A stretch of 64,000 nucleotides of DNA from Litoditis marina. Lineage: Eukaryota > Nematoda > Chromadorea > Rhabditida > Rhabditidae. Below the pieces are notes generated by a model that was given only the letters and a program-made list of their open reading frames with translations, was not told where the DNA came from and ran no database searches. The position numbers were made by a program, and so were the translations under genes. Where the stretch lies: the NCBI GenBank assembly GCA_964036275.1, contig OZ038434.1, forward strand, positions 31,334,947-31,398,946, read 5' to 3'. Below, in pieces: positions 54,629 to 64,000 of this stretch. Position 1 is the stretch's first letter; the number at the start of each line of letters is the position of its first letter.

Positions 54629-55387
54629 GACAGTGATAGTGTTTGCCGTGGAGCCCAGCGGGTATTAGTCGAGGTATTACGCGGAGAGTTCGAGTCTCTA
54701 CCTGTGTTCGCTCCCGATATGCGGCGAGTCAATGACTTTGTTTTACACTATACTGAAGTTTTAGTATTTAAAAAGTTTAACGTAATTACGTTACGGAAAA
54801 AAGTTTAACGTAGTTATTTTACTTTTAGCATAACTGTCTTCTAATTTGATCTGATTTCGCCTCGAGACCTAACGAGACTTTAACATTTTTCGCAGCCAAT
54901 TTGATGATTAACTATTCAACAACAAAGTTTGAAAGAAACTTCTCAAATTAAAATTTCGAAATCCTTGCTGCAACTCATGCAAAATCGCTAGCTAGCAAAT
55001 TCGTTGCCCTTTTAGACATGGCTGATTGTGAGTTGATCGTTCTCTGAGCTCGCCACTCGTGTGGATTAATCCAAATTTCCCTCCAGACATAACTTTCCTC
55101 CAATCTACGTGCGTTTTCCTAGAATTTCACTAGAAGCGAATCGAAAAGTCACGTAAAATATGGACTTTATAATAACATGGACTTTATAATAACTCTCCCA
55201 GTTCTGCTGTGTATTACACGTTTTTTAACGTGACAATGTTTTTAGTTTGCAGTGTGTGAGGTAAGAGGTTTCTGATGGAAGCGTATACGAGAATAATGTT
55301 TTATTCCGCTGTGTTTGTAGTTTGATTCCGTTGCTTTTTGATTGGTGTTCAAAATTTATGGCGTGTATCTTCGTCAAACTACAACGA

Positions 55388-55672
55388 TGGTGAATTCTAT
55401 GTCTAACCCGTTTTTTTAGGTAACCTATCCCTTTTTTTGGTAACCCTTTTTTGGGTTACTTTGATGGTAACCTGAAAGTAAAAGTAACCTAAAACCAACA
55501 ACAGGTTACCCTCAAACTTGACTTGAAAACTCGTTTTTACTGTTATTTTTGATGGTAGGCCGATTTCGGTTTAAGGTTACTTAGAGGTTATTCACTCAAG
55601 TTACCTGAAAAAAATTGTTACCAAAAAGGGTTAGGTTACCTAAAAACCGGGTTTGTTGTAGAATTGGCCTAC
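55388..55672. mobile_element. Palindromic MITE, GGTTACCTGAAAACC family
   Basis: The ends GGTGAATTCTATGTCTAACC and GGGTTTGTTGTAGAATTGGC are inverted partners. Internal GTAACC blocks match 44595-44872. Confidence 0.8.
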
Positions 55673-57242
55673 CACGATCGCTCGTTCACTCCAATACGTG
55701 CAGCTCTGTAGAACTTCTGGCGCAATGTGGTTGTATTGCGAGAAAAAGCACGGGCCGCTTTTTCGTTTTGTTTCTGCTCATAACGTTACCAGATGGCTGT
55801 TTTTTTGCTAGTATACCGTGCAGTTGAAAGCCGTCCTTTATCGCCAGCGAAATGTATTGATTTGAATACGAAATAACTGTCAATCACAGTTGATGCGTCT
55901 TCCTCTCAATTCCGAGAAACGAACTGTTGTATCTTGGAAAAAGGTACATATTTACACGTTTATTTTCTGTTGTCTACTGCGCGCAGAGCCGTTTGTGTTA
56001 GAAAGCGAGTTGAGTGGCAAACGAACCCGCTCAGTTCACGAATTTGTTCTTCTGTCAATCTGACGCTATTAGCAACAATACTTCATCTATATTTACAAAA
56101 ATCAAATAGAACCTTTCCGCTGCTTTTATTCTTTCCGATTACACCATCCCAATGTTTCAGTGATTGCTCGGTTTCTGCAGGCGAGTCAATGAAAAACCAG
56201 AGAGCAACTGTTCTAACCTGTGTTTGCTAACTTGATTTCATCACAGTTTCTTAACACGTGAATGCCACGTGGCACAAAAACGTGTTTTTGTAGCTCATTA
56301 GCTCTACACTAAGAGTTGATAGTAAAGTAATGTGAACCGTCAAGAAGCATCAGTGATACGCATACACTAAGGTTTTTTTTGAGTTCCAGGTGCCTAATAT
56401 TATTTTGGAAAAGAATAAAACTTCTTACTCTGCACGTTATAGTCACATCACCCCAATGTTTCAGTGGTTTCTCAGCAGAGCCGATGAAAAAATTTCGTAT
56501 CCTCGTATGTACTTCATAGCTAGCTCACAAGGCTTAATAGTCTTCTTCGTTCCTACTGCGACTGCTACAGTAGTCAGACAGAACTTTCATTCATTTGACT
56601 ATCACTATAGTATCTCTTTTATCTGGTTCCCAGTATATCTGTGCATCCCCTCCAATGAAAAACTAGCGGGCAGCTGTTCTTATTTGATTCCGAGTGGGCC
56701 GAGTTTTCGCTCCCATTAGCTTCTCCTCGGACACCCTCGTTGTACTTCTTTACAACAAAATTTTGGCTTAAGTTTTCTCCGGCTCAAACGTTCTGAATAC
56801 TTTGGTGAATATAGAATGGCTTGAACTAATCCACGCTAGCTCCCTAGCCCTAGGACACCATCCGTTTTACAACAAAAGTTTTGTCTCTCTCAAATTCAGT
56901 TGTGCCTATAGTTTTGAAAACTGCGATAATATTGAACGGGTCTACTCTAGGACATCACCCGTTGCTCTTTTTTATAACAAAGTTTTGGCTAAAGTTTTCT
57001 GTAGCTCAAACGTTTTGAATACTTTGATAATAGTAAACTGGTCCACCGTAAAACACCATCCGTTGTAAAAACGTTCTATAGTTTGAATGTTTTGAAAAGT
57101 TTGAATAGTAAACTGTTGTATTTTAATCGGCTTTCGTTTGACGAATGACCAGTTCTAGCAGCCGTTGTACACCGTTACAAAACTGCTCTATTGTTATAAG
57201 TTAACTTTCTTGCGTTTGCGTTCACGTTCACGTTGTCATACG

Positions 57243-57512
57243 TATAGTTCGTTTCATCAATCGATGACTATCGATGATCATCAATCGATGAATCGATGAC
57301 GATCTACAGTAATCTTTCGAATATTCAAAGCCATTTATCTAATCAACAGACGTAGCTTCAGCTTTTCCTGTTTTCAAAGCTTGTAGTAACCAATGTAAAA
57401 AACGAAATCACAAAGTTTAAACTATTCACAATACCAATAAAATATGAAAATTCACTTGAAAGTTTTATAATCTGACTGTAGAGGGCTATTGTTGCGTGAA
57501 ACAGATTATATA
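57243..57512. mobile_element. MITE, family 'ctacagtaatccg'
   Basis: TATAGTTCGTTTCATCAATC opens the element and GCGTGAAACAGATTATA closes it. CATCGATTGATGA-like self-complementary text near the left end has been locally duplicated (57262-57300). Confidence 0.8.
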
Positions 57513-58521
57513 TGCTTGATAGTAAACGTCGTCAATAAGACGCAGAGTGAGATAACATCCAAAAGAATAGTGTTTGTGTGGCAGGTTTGTAGTTTCTAAC
57601 CTTTCGATGATCCGAGAAAAACGTAGTTCTCACCTTCTTACCTATTTTATACGGGAATAGATTAAAAAGAGTAATACAAAGGAATATAGCCTGAACTGTT
57701 CCGAATCACCAAATTGAATCATATCTTGGTTAATGATTTTAACCACATAGTTTATTTAGAGTCTCATATCTCTCTCTAGTATCAGTGATGAAATGACCCT
57801 CAGAACTTAATCCTTAGAACTAAACCCTTAGAACGAAATGAAGTCTATAATTCAATTTCGTCCAGTTTACCATTATTTGCATGGTTTATTGCCAATCTCT
57901 GATGTCACTGATTGAGACAAAAAGTTTGTTAAACGGGCGAGATCCGGTTTATGTGCCTGCAACATTTTTCGTGGACCCATGCGCGATTCGCTTGTTTTTA
58001 TTTGGACCGGTCGCTGATATAGCTATTTCGGTTTCCCCACATGGTCTGACGCAGTCTTATACTCTAAGAATCTCTTGAGATCATGAGGTGACCGTGAGTG
58101 AGCTAGTAATCATTCGTACTTTACTTCTTTCACCGTTTCTGATTGACCATGGCCTATGACCTTTTGCTTTTGCTGTTGTTGTCTGCTGGTAGTCTTTGTG
58201 GTCAATTAAATGCGTAGTTTGACTCCAGAAATTCAATTAATTCCATAAAACATGTTATGGTTATTTAAGACCGTGTTCGAATTACCGAGAACCTTGCCAG
58301 AAAGTGTGTAATTTTTCCTATTTTCTAGAATATAACAACGTCTGAAGCTGTTCTCACTCTCGTCCCTCTCTCTATGTATCTCTGCCTCTCGACTCCTACC
58401 TCTTTGTTATCTCTGTCTCCCTCTGTTTCTCGTCACCCTCTCTCAGTTGTTGAGTCAGTTGGTGTTTTTCTAGCATTTTCTCAGTTTTCGTAGTATGTAG
58501 TTTGATCATCCACCATTTTCC

Positions 58522-58905
58522 AGGATATCCAACCATGTCTGGAGCCTGGGTCACACTTGCACCACACTTTCTATCTATATGTGCCTCTCGACCTCTACCT
58601 CTCTAAAACATTCTCTCTTTATCCATTTTTACCTCTCCATCTCTGTTTGTCTATATCACTTAGATGTCGTAGTTTGTAGTTTGATCTCTCAGCTTCACCA
58701 TTTCTAGGATATACGACAATGTCTGAAGCCTGGGTCACCCTTGCTTCCTATCTCTATCTATCTCTACCTCTCGAACTATATATCTATCTCTTTCTCTCGA
58801 TATCTACCTCCGTTTATAGCACAATGTTTGTAGTCTGTAGTTTGATCTTGTGAATACCAGGATATACAACAATGTCTGAAGCCTGGGTCACACTTGCCCC
58901 CTTTC
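58522..58905 (+). pseudogene. Three tandem ghost copies of the glycogenin first exon start
   Basis: Each copy has an acceptor (TTCCAG, TTCTAG or ACCAG), GGATATNNAAC-like leader, ATG and about nine codons matching the true start. ATGs lie at 58535 (MSGAWVTLA), 58719 and 58872 (both MSEAWVTLA), before the real one at 59024. Steps are 184, 153 and 152 bp. The duplicated unit also includes GTAGTTTGATC upstream and C/T-rich text downstream. Each copy runs into a stop soon after the homology ends. Confidence 0.9.
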
Positions 58906-59023
58906 TCTCTACCTCTCTTTTCTCTCTATTTCTCTCCCTTTTCCTGTTTCTGCCTAGCTCTCTGTAATACTCAATTGTGTAGTATGTAGTCTGATCTATT
59001 ACTTTTTTCCAGGATATCGAACA

Positions 59024-62000
59024 ATGTCTGAAGCCTGGGTCACACTCGCCACCAACGATGGCTATGCTCAGGGAGCCCTGGTTCTGGCTCGCTCTCTGCG
59101 AGCAACTGGCACCACCCGCACACTCCACTGCATGACCACTAAGCAGGTAAACTCAATTCTTTCATCTTTTTTTCTTTATTTCTCTTTAATTCTTTCTCTC
59201 TGTCATACAATATTCCTAGGACGTTTTTTTTATCTCTCTGACTCTCTATCGTTCTGGAATTCCGAACAAAAATCAATAACTAGGAAAACACACTAAACGA
59301 GGATTTTACAAATTTAACAAGAACTTGAACCAGCTATGAATTCGAATTTACAACCTAAATAAGCGTCGGGACACGCACAGATGTACCAATCATGTTTGAT
59401 TTCGTTCCACCGTTCTTTATTTTACTGTAACTTTAAAGGAGGACAGAAGGGAGAGCTAGTTTAGGTACCCGGGGTACCTGAACTAGTTTTCCCATGGCGC
59501 GCGCCAAAACAAACTAAATCATATGAACCGTATGCAAATTAGGTTTGTTAGTTTGAGTTGAAAATAGTATATATCAGTTCCTCTTGAGCAGCTCTTCCAT
59601 ATAAACTTTCATTCCTGTCCCCCTTTAACGTCACGCAACGTAACTCCACGTAACAGTACGTATACCTTTTTTTCCAGATCTCCGGCCCAGTCCGCGCCCA
59701 GTTGGAGGAGGCCTACGACGTTCTCAGCGACGTTGATGTACTGGACAGCAATGACCAGGTGAGGATAGTGGTTGCCCGCTGGATACGATTGGGTTACGGT
59801 ATTTTCTCTAAGTGCGCTCACGGATAGAATGATTTATGTGTATTTGCCCCAGCTGTTTTGTAATTAACGAAATCGAACAAAACTGAAAGGGGATGAACAA
59901 TGAGTAATAAGCAAGTTAAAGGTTGAACACAATCGTGATTTCTAAATTTCCCCTTTCCTCCGATTTACCTAAGGCAACAGGATCTAGATGGATTTTTCAC
60001 TGTAAATTGAAGTGTACCGTTAGATTGGAATGGAAACTGTCTTCATATCTCCTTTCCAGGAAAATCTGACCCTGATTAACAGGCCCGACCAAGATAAAAA
60101 CTACAATCAGTACTTCAAAACTAGTGCTGTAGTTTTACAATGTTGTAATATTTTGTATTAAGAAGAACGTTACAATGTTGGAATTGTTTCTTATAAATAT
60201 AATATTTCAGGAAAACCTGACCCTGATCGGCCGTCCCGATCTCGGCATCACCTTCACGAAGCTCCACTGCTGGCGCCTCACTCAGTACACGAAGGCCGTG
60301 TTTTTGGACGCGGACACCATGGTGAGATATATAGTCTTTTCCATGTTTACGTGGATACGGTAGAAGCTATAGCTTTTTTTTGAATTTACGTGGACTCGTA
60401 CAGTAGAATCTATAGCCATCTACAAATTGACTGGTACAGTCTACTGTGATTGACTGGTACAGTCTACTGTGATCATTGAGTTCTAGTATTCAGAACAGAT
60501 TTTTACATGTTTTCGATAGCGAGTTTCGTTGAAAATTCGAAAATATAGATTTAGCCAGCTGCTGAGTGTGTTTCTGTTTGCGCCCAAATTATCAACCATT
60601 TTTCACTTTTACTTTTTTTATTACTTTCATTAATCTTTTTTCAGGTCGTTCAAAACGCGGACGAGCTGTTCTCTCGCCCGGAAATCTCGGCTGTCGCTGA
60701 CATCGGCTGGCCCGACTGCTTCAACTCGGGAGTCTTTGTGTTCGTGCCCAATGTCGAGACGTACCGTGAGTTGAATAGATATTGATTTTCTTGGACTAGA
60801 CCACTTTTAGACTTTTGTAGCTCGAAACTAGTTGAGATCGTTGAGTTCAAATTGCAATTCGACATACACGCATTCTTGCTTCCAGCCGGTCTATCCTTCC
60901 CGTTTTCAACAGCAAATAACTCATTTTTATACGGAAATTTCATGACCAAACTTTTTTGAGAATTCCCTGGGACGTAAAATTGGAATAACTCTGTTTGGGT
61001 GATAACCCTAAAGGCACCTTATCACCGCCTTATGTTTGCTCTGCTCGAGATCAATATCGATTATTAATTATTGATTATTCAAATTCTAGGCGCCCTTTTG
61101 GCCTTTGCTGTGTCTCGCGGTTCGTACGACGGTGGTGACCAGGGTCTCCTCAACGACTTCTTCGCCAATTGGCGTGACCTGCCCGCCATTCACCGTCTGC
61201 CATTCATCTTCAACATGACGGCTGGCGCCTTCTACTCCTACCCGGCTGCTTATAAAAGGTGAGGATTGTATTTTTCTGAAGTTGACGGTGTCCATGGATT
61301 TGATGCAAAATGTTTCGTTTTCGTATTCGGACGGAAAATCGCGATTTACTCGTAGCCCGCTGCCTATAAGAGGTGGTATTTTAGACTGCTGCTCAAAAAC
61401 TGTGTTTATTAATGATTAATCCACAAATTCAGAATTTAATGAAGTAGGTTTGGCAAACAACTTTGTTATTCGAAAAGGTTAGGTGAAACTGTCGCGATAT
61501 ACATTACTTATTGAAACCGGACCATTTAGAAACTAAATAGGCTTCACCTTCAAACAACCTGACACCGGGTAACTAGGGTATGAGTCTATTAGACAGAGCT
61601 ACTTTTCAGAATGAGTTTTCGAATGACGTTCAGTTCATTCAACCTTTGTCCGTTTCAGATACGGAGATTTTGAAGAGTTTACCTGTTTTCTGCTGCTCAA
61701 GTGATACTGATTGAACTTTGAGTCTTGCGGAATACAGTAAATTCAACAAACTGAGAGTTCGTATCTTCGACCGATTGAGTTCTGTCATGACTTCTCAGAA
61801 TGAGTCGTTGAATTTTTTCCATTAATTTACCCTCCGTTCGTTTCAGATACGGAGCAACGACGAAGATCGTTCACTTTATCGGGGCGACGAAGCCGTGGCA
61901 CGGAGCCAGCACCAGCCATCAAGGGGAACACGTGCAGAAGTGGCAACAGTACCATCAGGGATCCACGCAGCAGGTAATCGATATTTTTAATCGATATCGA

Positions 62001-63783
62001 TCAATATAGTTTTCTTTCAGAAAGTTCTGTCTTACTTGTATAATTTTGACGTTTTGTAGTATTTTGTTCATGGGGAAGCACGTTTTTGTTATGAGGAATC
62101 TAGTAAAGTGAAGGAGTGTTTCATTTTTAGTGCATGCTTCGTATGTGAGAAACTGTGAAATTGAGTATATTTGCATGATTGCATGGTTTTACCGTTTCAG
62201 CATGTTTTTTTTGTAGTTTGGTGTTTATAGCTCCAGTCTACAGAGATAATTTCGTCACAGTCCGGAGATTCGAGGAATATCCAGAATTACAGTCAGGAAT
62301 CTTCTACAACTTCACGTGTTTCTGTATCTCACGTGACAAAGCACGTTACGACATGTGCGACTACTTCTTCGCCAACGTTTTCCATAGGTTCACCGATCGA
62401 TAACGAGGAAAAAGTCGATAATCAAGAGATTGATCACCCAAATCGTGATCAACAAGATGACTTCACGAATTCAGAATCACATCAAACCACAGATTATAGT
62501 GAAAACGTGACAGGAACGGAAGTAAAAGAGCATGAAGAGCCTACAGTGAGTTGTTGCCACTGCACTCACTCGACTCACTCGCACACGTTGAGAAGTTTCG
62601 CACGGATATTGCACGATTGCACGATTGTTTTCGTTTCAGGACCTATTGTCAGATTATAGCATGACTTCAGCTCTCAACATTTTCACAGTTTACAGCATGT
62701 AATGAATTTAGAGCATGTTCCAAAATCACGTTTACAGTTTAGAGCCTCACTCTATTGCATACTGTATAAGGACAACCTTGACTAAACACAGATTGAATTT
62801 GAGAAAAATGCAAGTAAAATGAACATAAAAATCTACTAATCTGTTCACATACTATGTTTTTTTGCTGACTAACTGTCCTCTAACTTTGAAGTGTGTTCCA
62901 TTTTGCTGTGGTTTCAGGCACCTCAGAATCCTACCGAGCAACAGCAGCCGCAGTCATCTTCGCAACATCAAGAACAGGTAGATCATTGATTCTCATACTT
63001 TCGACGTCTTTTCTGGTTGAAATTAGGAACAGACGTCGAAAAGTGCGTGATTTGGCATGATTTGAGTGTGTGGTATGGTTTGCAGTGTGAAACTGTTTTT
63101 CAACTAATTGACACCTCATGGCTTAGAGCGGTTTTTTCCGAATTTTTTTCGAAACAATGCATCCAATAAAACAATTGTGCTCTTGTTTTTGTCAAATCCA
63201 CAATACAAATACACATTTTATGACATTTTTCCGCCAAATTCTCAATGGAATCGTCCGCATTCCATCATAACATCTCAATAAGTCCCACTTCCCTGAACTG
63301 TCACCATCCCATCCTCAGTTTACCCTATCCCTACTTTTATCTCAATCCAATCCTGAACCCCCCTACCATTCCAACCCAATTTCACCCTTATTACTCTGAT
63401 ACTCTATTCCCTCAATCATCCTAAATCCGCCATTTATCTTACCGTATTATTCCACACCGTTGACACTCTATTTTTCCTGATCACCTTAACTACCCGAATC
63501 TTACCCTAACGTATTCCGTTCTAGTCTTCATCCCAATATTACCCTAAACATGAACTGTCATTATCCACCCTCAATTTCAGCTTAAACCTTTATCCCTCAT
63601 CTCCCCAATCACTCTAATTGAACCCTAATCACCTTAATCACACTAATCCTACCCTTAAGTTTTCCGTTCCAGGCTCCCTCTGACGACGACCGCAAACGTG
63701 CCTGGGAGGCTGGTCAGCCCGACTACATGGGCCGCGACGCTTTCGCCAACATTCAGGCCGTTCTCGAGAAGGCACTGCAGTAA
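59024..63783 (+). CDS. gyg-1: Glycogenin glucosyltransferase
   Basis: Exons: 59024-59146, 59678-59758, 60211-60321, 60645-60765, 61090-61258, 61847-61973, probably 62231-62545, then 62918-62977 and 63673-63783. With the probable exon the protein has 405 residues, without it 300. Glycogenin attaches glucose to its own tyrosine using UDP-glucose and primes glycogen synthesis in the cytoplasm. This is a GT8-family enzyme. The DxD metal site is D101-A-D103 in FLDADTM, matching mammalian numbering. Also present are [23 protein letters not shown] and [14 protein letters not shown]. The priming tyrosine is probably Tyr194 in FYSYPAAYK. The C terminus ([20 protein letters not shown], then AVLEKALQ) is the conserved glycogen-synthase-binding helix. 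The start follows TTTTCCAG plus 13 bases. The 62231 exon encodes a Ser/Thr-rich linker. An alternative end from 62640 (DLLSDYSM..., stop TAA at 62700) is possible. Confidence 0.93.
60060..60102 (+). pseudogene. Ghost copy of glycogenin exon 3 acceptor
   Basis: CTTTCCAG is followed by bases reading [12 protein letters not shown], against [12 protein letters not shown] in the true exon 3, 151 bp downstream. Four codons differ silently, including CGT to AGG (arginine). The acceptor looks as strong as the real one. A frame continues into intron sequence and ends in TAA at about 60159, so use would truncate the enzyme. Confidence 0.75.
61352..61372 (+). pseudogene. Ghost copy of glycogenin exon 5 donor
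   Basis: AGCCCGCTGCCTATAAGAG|GTGG repeats the true exon end ACCCGGCTGCTTATAAAAG|GTGAGG about 114 bp downstream. In frame it reads PAAYKR with only silent changes in that hexapeptide. Confidence 0.7.
61640..61682 (+). pseudogene. Ghost copy of glycogenin exon 6 acceptor
   Basis: CCGTTTCAG|ATACGGAGATTTTGAAG echoes the true CGTTTCAG|ATACGGAGCAACGACGAAG at 61847. Upstream text (AGAATGAGT, TTCAACCT) is also shared, so the duplicated unit is about 190 bp. The acceptor is intact. Confidence 0.75.
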
Positions 63784-64000
63784 TCGATATCTATCTAATC
63801 CACACCTACCGTATCCCCATCACTACCGTCCCTTTAACGCAGCAGAACCATTTTTGTGACCTTACTGCATCAGTTATATTACCGTAATCTTAATGTTGCT
63901 GTCGCATTATTGTTACTTTGATAGTTTGACACTAGTTTGAGCTATGTTTAGAACGAATAGGCAAATCTGATCAAATAATCTGTTTGAATATATTTGTTTT

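Larger units (their letters stand above)
52855..58510. other. Gene-free spacer upstream of glycogenin
   Basis: No exon with acceptor and coding composition is visible. Repeated text of the type TGTAGTTGTATATTTG and TTTGTAGTTTGATGTTTTGA occurs three times at about 52950-53285. MITEs lie at 54458-54628, 55388-55672 and 57243-57512. Between about 56740 and 57070 a block with CAAAGTTTTGGCTAAAGTTT, CGTTTTGAATACTTTG and ACACCATCCGTTGT is present three times. The open frames at 55934-56230, 56390-56719 and 57881-58078 are isolated and A/T-rich at third positions. Confidence 0.5.

Noticed and set aside
55934..56719. Open frames of 98 and 109 residues upstream of glycogenin
   Set aside because: A/T-rich third positions, no splice-site context, and no conserved-looking residues.
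58535..58905. Upstream ATGs as true glycogenin starts
   Set aside because: Each copy loses homology after about nine codons and reaches a stop; only 59024 continues through the catalytic domain.

Overview
This is a 64 kb piece of a nuclear animal genome, most likely a nematode. The evidence is: innexin gap-junction channels, which only invertebrates have in this form; introns that nearly all end in TTTTCAG, TTTCCAG or similar; start codons lying a few bases after a TTTCAG-like acceptor, as expected for spliced-leader trans-splicing; and a glycogenin whose N terminus fits nematode members. Exons are small (40-200 bp) and rich in G/C at third codon positions. Introns and spacers are A/T-rich, long, and packed with small non-autonomous repeats. 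The species is not identified, and all gene models below come from reading splice sites and frames by eye.

Layout. 1-13.1 kb: repeat-rich spacer with one small secreted-protein gene (2277-4284, minus), a possible SOCS-box C-terminal exon (5217-5424, minus) and a possible last exon at 9675-9925 (minus). 13.1-21.2 kb: a complete 12-exon innexin gene (plus), preceded by a 63-bp minisatellite. 22.7-48.0 kb: five genes all on the minus strand. In transcription order they are a small secreted lysine-rich protein, two tandem mitochondrial-type paralogues of a C6orf136/DUF2358-like family, the complex III subunit UQCRC2, and the protein phosphatase 4 regulatory subunit PPP4R2. 50.9-51.7 kb: a small cysteine-rich protein with a GPI-like tail (plus). 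52-58.5 kb: spacer with repeats only. 58.5-63.8 kb: glycogenin (plus).

The neighbours do not form one pathway. Three of the five clustered minus-strand genes look mitochondrial (UQCRC2 and the two DUF2358-like paralogues). The cluster could be an operon loosened by repeat insertion, but its gaps (about 0.75-1.3 kb) are larger than usual.

Most striking observation: introns across the window carry short, diverged copies of the neighbouring exon edge together with its splice site ('ghost exons'). I found them in innexin, PPP4R2, UQCRC2, the secreted gene at 45-48 kb and glycogenin. Several copies differ from the true exon mainly at synonymous sites. The glycogenin 5' end exists in four tandem copies. 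In three introns a repeat (two MITE families and a 21-bp minisatellite) begins exactly at the 5' splice site. Together these suggest introns that grow by repeated local duplication and MITE insertion at exon-intron junctions.
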